From Clusia tigrina (lineage: Eukaryota; Arthropoda; Insecta; Diptera; Clusiidae): 64,000 bases of DNA. Positions 35,350-48,320 of this stretch are shown here, piece by piece. Every line of letters starts with the position of its first letter. Position 1 is the first letter of the stretch. The stretch lies in contig OV050030.1 of NCBI GenBank assembly GCA_920105625.2, positions 250,325,889 to 250,389,888 of the forward strand. The letters are read 5' to 3'. The position numbers were made by a program, and so were the translations under genes. The notes below the pieces were generated by a model. It was not told the DNA's origin. It did no database searches and worked only from the letters and a program-made list of their open reading frames with translations.

Positions 35350-37665
35350 ATGCTACCCTTGAGTCCCAAATCAAACAGTGAGAAAACTTCAAATGGCCCT
35401 AACTTCTATACGGTACGTCCTACACCTATCAAAGTTTGCAAACACACAAATGCTTGTAACTTTTTACTGGAGCGTCATAGAACCTTGAAATTTTGTAACA
35501 ATAAAGTACTCGGGCCTCTTGTCAATTTAAGCTATCGCTCAAAGCTATGTTACCCTTGAGTCCCAAATCAAACACTGATAAAACTTCAAATGGCTCTAAC
35601 TTCTATACGGTACGTCCTACACCTATGAAAGTTTGCAACATACAAATTCTTGTAACTTTTTACTGGAGCGTCATAAAACCTTGAAATTTTGTAACAATAA
35701 AGTACTCGAGCCTCTTGTCAATTTAAGCTATCGCTCAAAGGTATGCTTCCCTTGAGTCCCAAATGAAACACTGATAAAACTTCAAATGGCCCTAACTTCT
35801 ATACGGTACGTCCTACACCTATCAAAGTTTGCAACATACAAATGCTTGTAACTTTTTACTGGAGCGTCATAAAACCTTAAAATTTTGTAACAATAAAGTA
35901 CTCGAGCCTCTTGTCAATTTAAGCTATCGCTCAAAGCTATGTTACCCTTGAGTCCCAAATCAAACACTGATAAAACTTCAAATGGCTCTAACTTCTATAC
36001 GGTACGTCCTACACCTATGAAAGTTTGCAACATACAAATTCTTGTAACTTTTTAATGGAGCGTCATAAAACCTTGAAAATTTGTAACAATAAAGTACTCG
36101 AGCCTCTTGTCAATTTAAGCTATCGCTCAAAGCTATGCTACCCTTGAGTCCGAAATCCAACACTGATAAAACTTCAAATGGCTCTAACTTCTATACGGTA
36201 CGTCCTACACCTATCAAAGTTTGCAACATACAAATGCTTGTAACTTTTTACTGGAGCGTCATAAAACCTTAAAATTTTGTAACAATAAAGTACTCGAGCC
36301 TCTTGTCAATTTAAGCTATCGCTCAAAGCTATGCTACCCATGAGTCCCAAATCAAACACTGATAAAACTTTAAATGGCCCTAACTTCTATACGGTACGTC
36401 CTACACCTATCAAAGTTTGCAACATAAAAATGCTTGTAACTTTTAACTGGAGCGTTGTAACAATAAAGTACTCGAGCCTCTTGTCAATTTAAGGTATCGC
36501 TCAAAGCTATGCTACCCTTGCCTCCCAAATCAAACACTGATAAAACTTCAAATGGTTCTAACTTCTATACGGTGCGTCCTACACCTATCAAAGTTTGCAA
36601 CATACAAATGCTTGTAACTTTTTACTGGAGCGTCACAAACCTTGAAATCTTGTAACAATAAAGTACTCGAGCCTCTTGTCAATTTAAGCTATCGCTCAAA
36701 GCTATGCTACCCTTGAGTCACAAATCAAACGCTGATAAAATTTCAAATGGCTCTAACTTCTGTACGGTACGTCCTACACCTATCAACGTTTGCAACATAC
36801 AAATGCTTGTAACTTTTTACTGGAGCGTCATAAAACCTTGAAATTTTGTAACAATAAAGTACTCGAGCCTCTTGTCAATTTAAGCTATCGCTCAAAGGTA
36901 TGCTTCCCTTGAGTCCCAAATGAAACACTGATAAAACTTCAAATGGCCCTAACTTCTATACGGTACGTCCTACACCTATCAAAGTTTGCAACATACAAAT
37001 GCTTGTAACTTTTTACTGGAGCGTCATAAAACCTTAAAATTTTGTAACAATAAAGTACTCGAGCCTCTTGTCAATTTAAGCTATCGCTCAAAGCTATGTT
37101 ACCCTTGAGTCCCAAATCAAACACTGATAAAACTTCAAATGGCTCTAACTTCTATACGGTACGTCCTACACCTATGAAAGTTTGCAACATACAAATTCTT
37201 GTAACTTTTTAATGGAGCGTCATAAAACCTTGAAAATTTGTAACAATAAAGTACTCGAGCCTCTTGTCAATTTAAGCTATCGCTCAAAGCTATGCTACCC
37301 TTGAGTCCGAAATCCAACACTGATAAAACTTCAAATGGCTCTAACTTCTATACGGTACGTCCTACACCTATCAAAGTTTGCAACATACAAATGCTTGTAA
37401 CTTTTTACTGGAGCGTCATAAAACCTTAAAATTTTGTAACAATAAAGTACTCGAGCCTCTTGTCAATTTAAGCTATCGCTCAAAGCTATGCTACCCATGA
37501 GTCCCAAATCAAACACTGATAAAACTTTAAATGGCCCTAACTTCTATACGGTACGTCCTACACCTATCAAAGTTTGCAACATAAAAATGCTTGTAACTTT
37601 TAACTGGAGCGTTGTAACAATAAAGTACTCGAGCCTCTTGTCAATTTAAGCTATCGCTCAAAGCT
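35350..37665 (+). repeat. HOR C double unit, 12 monomers (2316 bp)
   Basis: 2316 equals 12 x 196 - 36: it contains two 178-bp truncated monomers, at about 35294-35300 phase and near 36450. A ttgcctccc/ggttctaac insert begins near 36492. The partner is 43278-45593, of identical length, at a 7928-bp shift. Confidence 0.83.
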
Positions 37666-38823
37666 ATGCTACCCTTGAGTCCCAAATCAAACAGTGAGAA
37701 AACTTCAAATGGCCGTAACTTCTATACGGTACGTCCTACACCTATCAAAGTTTGCAACATACAAATGCTTGTAACTTTTTACTGGAGCGTCATAAAACCT
37801 TAAAATTTTGTAATAATAAAGTACTCGGGCCTCTTGTCAATTTAAGCTATCGCTCAAAGCTATGTTACCCTTGAGTCCCAAATCAAACACTGATAAAACT
37901 TCAAATGGCTCTGACTTCTATACGGTACGTCCTACACCTATGAAAGTTTGCAACATACAAATTCTTGTAACTTTTTACTGGAGCGTCATAAAACCTTGAA
38001 ATTTTGTAACAATAAAGTACTCGAGCCTCTTGTCAATTTAAGCTATCGCTCAAAGGTATGCTTCCCTTGAGTCCCAAATGAAACACTGATAAAACTTCAA
38101 ATGGCCCTAACTTCTATACGGTACGTCCTACACCTATCAAAGTTTGCAACATACAAATGCTTGTAACTTTTTACTGGAGCGTCATAAAACCTTAAAATTT
38201 TGTAACAATAAAGTACTCGAGCCTCTTGTCAATTTAAGCTATCGCTCAAAGCTATGTTACCCTTGAGTCCCAAATCAAACACTGATAAAACTTCAAATGG
38301 CTCTAACTTCTATACGGTACGTCCTACACCTATGAAAGTTTGCAACATACAAATTCTTGTAACTTTTTAATGGAGCGTCATAAAACCTTGAAAGTTTGTA
38401 ACAATAAAGTACTCGAGCCTCTTGTCAATTTAAGCTATCGCTCAAAGCTATGCTACCCTTGAGTCCGAAATCCAACACTGATAAAACTTCAAATGGCTCT
38501 AACTTCTATACGGTACGTCCTACACCTATCAAAGTTTGCAACATACAAATGCTTGTAACTTTTTACTGGAGCGTCATAAAACCTTAAAATTTTGTAACAA
38601 TAAAGTACTCGAGCCTCTTGTCAATTTAAGCTATCGCTCAAAGCTATGCTACCCATGAGTCCCAAATCAAACACTGATAAAACTTTAAATGGCCCTAACT
38701 TCTATACGGTACGTCCTACACCTATCAAAGTTTGCAACATAAAAATGCTTGTAACTTTTAACTGGAGCGTTGTAACAATAAAGTACTCGGGCCTCTTGTC
38801 AATTTAAGCTATCGCTCAAAGCT
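37666..38823 (+). repeat. HOR C unit, 6 monomers (1158 bp)
   Basis: The hexamer order is kept. The first monomer has gcaacatac and taaaattttgtaataataaag in place of gcaaacacac and atagaacc, which looks like a local swap (conversion) from another monomer type and accounts for the missing base. Confidence 0.82.
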
Positions 38824-40568
38824 ATGCTACCCTTGAGTCCCAAATCAAACAGTGAGAAAACTTCAAATGGCCGTAACTTCTATACGGTACGTCCTACACC
38901 TATCAAAGTTTGCAAACACACAAATGCTTGTAACTTTTTACTGGAGCGTCATAGAACCTTGAAATTTTGTAACAATAAAGTACTCGGGCCTCTTGTCAAT
39001 TTAAGCTATCGCTCAAAGCTATGTTACCCTTGAGTCCCAAATCAAACACTGATAAAACTTCAAATGGCTCTAACTTCTATACGGTACGTCCTACACCTAT
39101 GAAAGTTTGCAACATACAAATTCTTGTAACTTTTTACTGGAGCGTCATAAAACCTTGAAATTTTGTAACAATAAAGTACTCGAGCCTCTTGTCAATTTAA
39201 GCTATCGCTCAAAGCTATGCTACCCTTGAGTCCCAAATCAAACACTGATAAAACTTCAAATGGCCCTAATTTCTATACGGTACGTCCTACACTTATCAAA
39301 GTTTGCAACATACAAATGCTTGTAACTTTTTACTGGAGCGTCATAAAACCTTGAAATTTTGTAACAATATAATACTCGAGCCTCTTGTCAATTTAAGCTA
39401 TCGCTCAAAGCTATGCTACCCTTGAGTCACAAATCAAATGCTGATAAAACTTCAAATGGCCCTAACTTCTATACAGTACGTCGTACACCTATCAAAGTTT
39501 GCAACATACAAATGCTTGTAACTTTTTACTGGAGCGTCACAAACCTTGAAATCTTGTAACAATAAAGTACTCGAGCCTCTTGTCAATTTAAGGTATCGCT
39601 CAAAGCTATGCTACCCTTGCCTCCCAAATCAAACACTGATAAAACTTCAAATGGTTCTAACTTCTATACGGTGCGTCCTACACCTATCAAAGTTTGCAAC
39701 ATACAAATGCTTGTAACTTTTTACTGGAGCGTCACAAACCTTGAAATCTTGTAACAATAAAGTACTCGAGCCTCTTGTCAATTTAAGCTATCGCTCAAAG
39801 GTATGCTTCCCTTGAGTCCCAAATGAAACACTGATAAAACTTCAAATGGCCCTAACTTCTATACGGTACGTCCTACACCTATCAAAGTTTGCAACATACA
39901 AATGCTTGTAACTTTTTACTGGAGCGTCATAAAACCTTAAAATTTTGTAACAATAAAGTACTCGAGCCTCTTGTCAATTTAAGCTATCGCTCAAAGCTAT
40001 GTTACCCTTGAGTCCCAAATCAAACACTGATAAAACTTCAAATGGCTCTAACTTCTATACGGTACGTCCTACACCTATGAAAGTTTGCAACATACAAATT
40101 CTTGTAACTTTTTAATGGAGCGTCATAAAACCTTGAAAATTTGTAACAATAAAGTACTCGAGCCTCTTGTCAATTTAAGCTATCGCTCAAAGCTATGCTA
40201 CCCTTGAGTCCGAAATCCAACACTGATAAAACTTCAAATGGCTCTAACTTCTATACGGTACGTCCTACACCTATCAAAGTTTGCAACATACAAATGCTTG
40301 TAACTTTTTACTGGAGCGTCATAAAACCTTAAAATTTTGTAACAATAAAGTACTCGAGCCTCTTGTCAATTTAAGCTATCGCTCAAAGCTATGCTACCCA
40401 TGAGTCCCAAATCAAACACTGATAAAACTTTAAATGGCCCTAACTTCTATACGGTACGTCCTACACCTATCAAAGTTTGCAACATAAAAATGCTTGTAAC
40501 TTTTAACTGGAGCGTTGTAACAATAAAGTACTCGAGCCTCTTGTCAATTTAAGCTATCGCTCAAAGCT
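38824..40568 (+). repeat. HOR C unit, 9 monomers (1745 bp)
   Basis: Matches 33604 onward at a 5220-bp shift through the ggccctaatttc and cagtacgtcgtac monomers. It then carries ttgcctccc in place of the caacgtttgc monomer. Confidence 0.83.
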
Positions 40569-41727
40569 ATGCTACCCTTGAGTCCCAAATCAAACAGTGA
40601 GAAAACTTCAAATGGCCGTAACTTCTATACGGTACGTCCTACACCTATCAAAGTTTGCAAACACACAAATGCTTGTAACTTTTTACTGGAGCGTCATAGA
40701 ACCTTGAAATTTTGTAACAATAAAGTACTCGGGCCTCTTGTCAATTTAAGCTATCGCTCAAAGCTATGTTACCCTTGAGTCCCAAATCAAACACTGATAA
40801 AACTTCAAATGGCTCTGACTTCTATACGGTACGTCCTACACCTATCAAAGTTTGCAACATACAAATTCTTGTAACTTTTTACTGGAGCGTCATAAAACCT
40901 TGAAATTTTGTAACAATAAAGTACTCGAGCCTCTTGTCAATTTAAGCTATCGCTCAAAGGTATGCTTCCCTTGAGTCCCAAATGAAACACTGATAAAACT
41001 TCAAATGGCCCTAACTTCTATACGGTACGTCCTACACCTATCAAAGTTTGCAACATACAAATGCTTGTAACTTTTTACTGGAGCGTCATAAAACCTTAAA
41101 ATTTTGTAACAATAAAGTACTCGAGCCTCTTGTCAATTTAAGCTATCGCTCAAAGCTATGTTACCCTTGAGTCCCAAATCAAACACTGATAAAACTTCAA
41201 ATGGCTCTAACTTCTATACGGTACGTCCTACACCTATGAAAGTTTGCAACATACAAATTCTTGTAACTTTTTAATGGAGCGTCATAAAACCTTGAAAATT
41301 TGTAACAATAAAGTACTCGAGCCTCTTGTCAATTTAAGCTATCGCTCAAAGCTATGCTACCCTTGAGTCCGAAATCCAACACTGATAAAACTTCAAATGG
41401 CTCTAACTTCTATACGGTACGTCCTACACCTATCAAAGTTTGCAACATACAAATGCTTGTAACTTTTTACTGGAGCGTCATAAAACCTTAAAAATTTGTA
41501 ACAATAAAGTACTCGAGCCTCTTGTCAATTTAAGCTATCGCTCAAAGCTATGCTACCCATGAGTCCCAAATCAAACACTGATAAAACTTTAAATGGCCCT
41601 AACTTCTATACGGTACGTCCTACACCTATCAAAGTTTGCAACATAAAAATGCTTGTAACTTTTAACTGGAGCGTTGTAACAATAAAGTACTCGAGCCTCT
41701 TGTCAATTTAAGCTATCGCTCAAAGCT
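40569..41727 (+). repeat. HOR C reference unit, 6 monomers (1159 bp)
   Basis: Monomers start at 40569, 40766, 40962, 41158, 41354 and 41550, with lengths 197, 196, 196, 196, 196 and 178. This is the clearest hexamer for defining family C. It opens the second copy of the ~8.1-kb super-repeat. Confidence 0.88.
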
Positions 41728-43277
41728 ATGCTACCCTTGAGTCCCAAATCAAACAGTGAGAAAACTTCAAATGGCCGTAACTTCTATACGGTACGTCCTA
41801 CACCTATCAAAGTTTGCAAACACACAAATGCTTGTAACTTTTTACTGGAGCGTCATAGAACCTTGAAATTTTGTAACAATAAAGTACTCGGGCCTCTTGT
41901 CAATTTAAGCTATCGCTCAAAGCTATGTTACCCTTGAGTCCCAAATCAAACACTGATAAAACTTCAAATGGCTCTAACTTCTATACGGTACGTCCTACAC
42001 CTATGAAAGTTTGCAACATACAAATTCTTGTAACTTTTTACTGGAGCGTCATAAAACCTTGAAATTTTGTAACAATAAAGTACTCGAGCCTCTTGTCAAT
42101 TTAAGCTATCGCTCAAAGCTATGCTACCCTTGAGTCCCAAATCAAACACTGATAAAACTTCAAATGGCCCTAATTTCTATACGGTACGTCCTACACTTAT
42201 CAAAGTTTGCAACATACAAATGCTTGTAACTTTTTACTGGAGCGTCATAAAACCTTGAAATTTTGTAACAATATAATACTCGAGCCTCTTGTCAATTTAA
42301 GCTATCGATCAAAGCTATGCTACCCTTGAGTCACAAATCAAATGCTGATAAAACTTCAAATGGCCCTAACTTCTATACAGTACGTCGTACACCTATCAAA
42401 GTTTGCAACATACAAATGCTTGTAACTTTTTACTGGAGCGTCACAAACCTTGAAATCTTGTAACAATAAAGTACTCGAGCCTCTTGTCAATTTAAGCTAT
42501 CGCTCAAAGCTATGCTACCCTTGAGTCACAAATCAAACGCTGATAAAATTTCAAATGGCTCTAACTTCTGTACGGTACGTCCTACACCTATCAACGTTTG
42601 CAACATACAAATGCTTGTAACTTTTTACTGGAGCGTCATAAAACCTTGAAATTTTGTAACAATAAAGTACTCGAGCCTCTTGTCAATTTAAGCTATCGCT
42701 CAAAGGTATGCTTCCCTTGAGTCCCAAATGAAACACTGATCAAACTTCAAATGGCCCTAACTTCTATACGGTACGTCCTACACCTATCAAAGTTTGCAAC
42801 ATACAAATGCTTGTAACTTTTTACTGGAGCGTCATAAAACCTTAAAATTTTGTAACAATAAAGTACTCGAGCCTCTTGTCAATTTAAGCTATCGCTCAAA
42901 GCTATGTTACCCTTGAGTCCCAAATCAAACACTGATAAAACTTCAAATGGCTCTAACTTCTATACGGTACGTCCTACACCTATGAAAGTTTGCAACATAC
43001 AAATTCTTGTAACTTTTTAATGGAGCGTCATAAAACCTTGAAAATTTGTAACAATAAAGTACTCGAGCCTCTTGTCAATTTAAGCTATCGCTCAAAGCTA
43101 TGCTACCCTTGAGTCCGAAATCCAACACTGATAAAACTTCAAATGGCTCTAACTTCTATACGGTACGTCCTACACCTATCAAAGTTTGCAACATAAAAAT
43201 GCTTGTAACTTTTAACTGGAGCGTTGTAACAATAAAGTACTCGAGCCTCTTGTCAATTTAAGCTATCGCTCAAAGCT
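41728..43277 (+). repeat. HOR C unit, 8 monomers (1550 bp)
   Basis: Counterpart of 33604-35349 with one 196-bp monomer removed. Near 43190 the gagtccgaaatcc monomer passes straight into acataaaaatg, skipping the usual acccatgag start. Length: 1746 - 196 = 1550. Confidence 0.84.
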
Positions 43278-45593
43278 ATGCTACCCTTGAGTCCCAAATC
43301 AAACAGTGAGAAAACTTCAAATGGCCCTAACTTCTATACGGTACGTCCTACACCTATCAAAGTTTGCAAACACACAAATGCTTGTAACTTTTTACTGGAG
43401 CGTCATAGAACCTTGAAATTTTGTAACAATAAAGTACTCGGGCCTCTTGTCAATTTAAGCTATCGCTCAAAGCTATGTTACCCTTGAGTCCCAAATCAAA
43501 CACTGATAAAACTTCAAATGGCTCTAATTTCTATACGGTACGTCCTACACCTATGAAAGTTTGCAACATACAAATTCTTATAACTTTTTACTGGAGCGTC
43601 ATAAAACCTTGAAATTTTGTAACAATAAAGTACTCGAGCCTCTTGTCAATTTAAGCTATCGCTCAAAGGTATGCTTCCCTTGAGTCCCAAATGAAACACT
43701 GATAAAACTTCAAATGGCCCTAACTTTTATACGGTACGTCCTACACCTATCAAAGTTTGCAACATACAAATGCTTGTAACTTTTTACTGGAGCGTCATAA
43801 AACCTTAAAATTTTGTAACAATAAAGTACTCGAGCCTCTTGTCAATTTAAGCTATCGCTCAAAGCTATGTTACCCTTGAGTCCCAAATCAAACACTGATA
43901 AAACTTCAAATGGCTCTAACTTCTATACGGTACGTCCTACACCTATGAAAGTTTGCAACATACAAATTCTTGTAACTTTTTAATGGAGCGTCATAAAACC
44001 TTGAAAATTTGTAACAATAAAGTACTCGAGCCTCTTGTCAATTTAAGCTATCGCTCAAAGCTATGCTACCCTTGAGTCCGAAATCCAACACTGATAAAAC
44101 TTCAAATGGCTCTAACTTCTATACGGTACGTCCTACACCTATCAAAGTTTGCAACATACAAATGCTTGTAACTTTTTACTGGAGCGTCATAAAACCTTAA
44201 AATTTTGTAACAATAAAGTACTCGAGCCTCTTGTCAATTTAAGCTATCGCTCAAAGCTATGCTACCCATGAGTCCCAAATCAAACACTGATAAAACTTTA
44301 AATGGCCCTAACTTCTATACGGTACGTCCTACACCTATCAAAGTTTGCAACATAAAAATGCTTGTAACTTTTAACTGGAGCGTTGTAACAATAAAGTACT
44401 CGAGCCTCTTGTCAATTTAAGGTATCGCTCAAAGCTATGCTACCCTTGCCTCCCAAATCAAACACTGATAAAACTTCAAATGGTTCTAACTTCTATACGG
44501 TGCGTCCTACACCTATCAAAGTTTGCAACATACAAATGCTTGTAACTTTTTACTGGAGCGTCACAAACCTTGAAATCTTGTAACAATAAAGTACTCGAGC
44601 CTCTTGTCAATTTAAGCTATCGCTCAAAGCTATGCTACCCTTGAGTCACAAATCAAACGCTGATAAAATTTCAAATGGCTCTAACTTCTGTACGGTACGT
44701 CCTACACCTATCAACGTTTGCAACATACAAATGCTTGTAACTTTTTACTGGAGCGTCATAAAACCTTGAAATTTTGTAACAATAAAGTACTCGAGCCTCT
44801 TGTCAATTTAAGCTATCGCTCAAAGGTATGCTTCCCTTGAGTCCCAAATGAAACACTGATAAAACTTCAAATGGCCCTAACTTCTATACGGTACGTCCTA
44901 CACCTATCAAAGTTTGCAACATACAAATGCTTGTAACTTTTTACTGGAGCGTCATAAAACCTTAAAATTTTGTAACAATAAAGTACTCGAGCCTCTTGTC
45001 AATTTAAGCTATCGCTCAAAGCTATGTTACCCTTGAGTCCCAAATCAAACACTGATAAAACTTCAAATGGCTCTAACTTCTATACGGTACGTCCTACACC
45101 TATGAAAGTTTGCAACATACAAATTCTTGTAACTTTTTAATGGAGCGTCATAAAACCTTGAAAATTTGTAACAATAAAGTACTCGAGCCTCTTGTCAATT
45201 TAAGCTATCGCTCAAAGCTATGCTACCCTTGAGTCCGAAATCCAACACTGATAAAACTTCAAATGGCTCTAACTTCTATACGGTACGTCCTACACCTATC
45301 AAAGTTTGCAACATACAAATGCTTGTAACTTTTTACTGGAGCGTCATAAAACCTTAAAATTTTGTAACAATAAAGTACTCGAGCCTCTTGTCAATTTAAG
45401 CTATCGCTCAAAGCTATGCTACCCATGAGTCCCAAATCAAACACTGATAAAACTTTAAATGGCCCTAACTTCTATACGGTACGTCCTACACCTATCAAAG
45501 TTTGCAACATACAAATGCTTGTAACTTTTAACTGGAGCGTTGTAACAATAAAGTACTCGAGCCTCTTGTCAATTTAAGCTATCGCTCAAAGCT
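43278..45593 (+). repeat. HOR C double unit, 12 monomers (2316 bp)
   Basis: Same length and order as 35350-37665, including the ttgcctccc insert (near 44445) and the caacgtttgc monomer (near 44710). Differences seen are single bases, for example ggctctaatttc near 43522. Confidence 0.84.
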
Positions 45594-46752
45594 ATGCTAC
45601 CCTTGAGTCCCAAATCAAACAGTGATAAAACTTCAAATGGCCGTAACTTCTATACGGTACGTCCTACACCTATCAAAGTTTGCAAACACACAAATGCTTG
45701 TAACTTTTTACTGGAGCGTCATAGAACCTTGAAATTTTGTAACAATAAAGTACTCGGGCCTCTTGTCAATTTAAGCTATCGCTCAAAGCTATGTTACCCT
45801 TGAGTCCCAAATCAAACACTGATAAAACTTCAAATGGCTCTGACTTCTATACGGTACGTCCTACACCTATGAAAGTTTGCAACATACAAATTCTTGTAAC
45901 TTTTTACTGGAGCGTCATAAAACCTTGAAATTTTGTAACAATAAAGTACTCGAGCCTCTTGTCAATTTAAGCTATCGCTCAAAGGTATGCTTCCCTTGAG
46001 TCCCAAATGAAACACTGATAAAACTTCAAATGGCCCTAACTTCTATACGGTACGTCCTACACCTATCAAAGTTTGCAACATACAAATGCTTGTAACTTTT
46101 TACTGGAGCGCCATAAAACCTTAAAATTTTGTAACAATAAAGTACTCGAGCCTCTTGTCAATTTAAGCTATCGCTCAAAGCTATGTTACCCTTGAGTCCC
46201 AAATCAAACACTGATAAAACTTCAAATGGCTCTAACTTCTATACGGTACGTCCTACACCTATGAAAGTTTGCAACATACAAATTCTTGTAACTTTTTAAT
46301 GGAGCGTCATAAAACCTTGAAAATTTGTAACAATAAAGTACTCGAGCCTCTTGTCAATTTAAGCTATCGCTCAAAGCTATGCTACCCTTGAGTCCGAAAT
46401 CCAACACTGATAAAACTTCAAATGGCTCTAACTTCTATACGGTACGTCCTACACCTATCAAAGTTTGCAACATACAAATGCTTGTAACTTTTTACTGGAG
46501 CGTCATAAAACCTTAAAATTTTGTAACAATAAAGTACTCGAGCCTCTTGTCAATTTAAGCTATCGCTCAAAGCTATGCTACCCATGAGTCCCAAATCAAA
46601 CACTGATAAAACTTTAAATGGCCCTAACTTCTATACGGTACGTCCTACACCTATCAAAGTTTGCAACATAAAAATGCTTGTAACTTTTAACTGGAGCGTT
46701 GTAACAATAAAGTACTCGAGCCTCTTGTCAATTTAAGCTATCGCTCAAAGCT
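45594..46752 (+). repeat. HOR C unit, 6 monomers (1159 bp)
   Basis: A regular hexamer. Its first monomer has cagtgataaaac rather than cagtgagaaaac, and the truncated monomer has acatacaaatg rather than acataaaaatg. Confidence 0.84.
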
Positions 46753-48320
46753 ATGCTACCCTTGAGTCCCAAATCAAACAGTGAGAAAACTTCAAATGGC
46801 CGTAACTGCTATACGGTACGTCCTACACCTATCAAAGTTTGCAAACACACAAATGCTTGTAACTTTTTACTGGAGCGTCATAGAACCTTGAAATTTTGTA
46901 ACAATAAAGTACTCGGGCCTCTTGTCAATTTAAGCTATCGCTCAAAGCTATGTTACCCTTGAGTCCCAAATCAAACACTGATAAAACTTCAAATGGCTCT
47001 AACTTCTATACGGTACGTCCTACACCTATGAAAGTTTGCAACATACAAATTCTTGTAACTTTTTACTGGAGCGTCATAAAACCTTGAAATTTTGTAACAA
47101 TAAAGTACTCGAGCCTCTTGTCAATTTAAGCTATCGCTCAAAGCTATGCTACCCTTGAGTCCCAAATCAAACACTGATAAAACTTCAAATGGCCCTAATT
47201 TCTATACGGTACGTCCTACACTTATCAAAGTTTGCAACATACAAATGCTTGTAACTTTTTACTGGAGCGTCATAAAACCTTGAAATTTTGTAACAATATA
47301 ATACTCGAGCCTCTTGTCAATTTAAGCTATCGCTCAAAGCTATGCTACCCTTGAGTCACAAATCAAATGCTGATAAAACTTCAAATGGCCCTAACTTCTA
47401 TACAGTACGTCGTACACCTATCAAAGTTTGCAACATACAAATGCTTGTAACTTTTTACTGGAGCGTCACAAACCTTGAAATCTTGTAACAATAAAGTACT
47501 CGAGCCTCTTGTCAATTTAAGGTATCGCTCAAAGCTATGCTACCCTTGCCTCCCAAATCAAACACTGATAAAACTTCAAATGGTTCTAACTTCTATACGG
47601 TGCGTCCTACACCTATCAAAGTTTGCAACATACAAATTCTTGTAACTTTTTACTGGAGCGTCATAAAACCTTGAAATTTTGTAACAATAAAGTACTCGAG
47701 CCTCTTGTCAATTTAAGCTATCGCTCAAAGGTATGCTTCCCTTGAGTCCCAAATGAAACACTGATAAAACTTCAAATGGCCCTAACTTCTATACGGTACG
47801 TCCTACACCTATCAAAGTTTGCAACATACAAATTCTTGTAACTTTTTACTGGAGCGTCATAAAACCTTGAAATTTTGTAACAATAAAGTTCTCGAGCCTC
47901 TTGTCAATTTAAGCTATCGCTCAAAGGTATGCTTCCCTTGAGTCCCAAATGAAACACTGATAAAACTTCAAATGGCCCTAACTTCTATACGGTACGTCCT
48001 ACACCTATCAAAGTTTGCAACATACAAATGCTTGTAACTTTTTACTGGAGCGTCATAAAACCTTAAAATTTTGTAACAATAAAGTACTCGAGCCTCTTGT
48101 CAATTTAAGCTATCGCTCAAAGCGATGCTACCCTTGAGTCCCAAATCAAACAATGATAAAACTTCAAATGGCCCTAACTTCTATACGGTACGTCCTACAC
48201 CTATCAAAGTTTGCAACATACAAATGCTTGTAACTGTTTACTGGAGCGTCATAAAACCTTGAAATTTTGCAACAATAAAGTACTCGAGCCTCTTGTCAAT
48301 TTAAGCTATCGCTCAAAGCT
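46753..48320 (+). repeat. HOR C unit, 8 monomers (1568 bp), no truncated monomer
   Basis: 1568 equals 8 x 196. It starts like 38824, then leaves that order near 47637 for two ggtatgcttccc monomers and an agcgatgctac/aacaatgat monomer. It is one of the few C units without the 18-bp deletion. Confidence 0.8.

Noticed and set aside
40760..40780. Telomere-like ttaccct word
   Set aside because: It is a single-base variant of gctaccct in one monomer type and never occurs in tandem.
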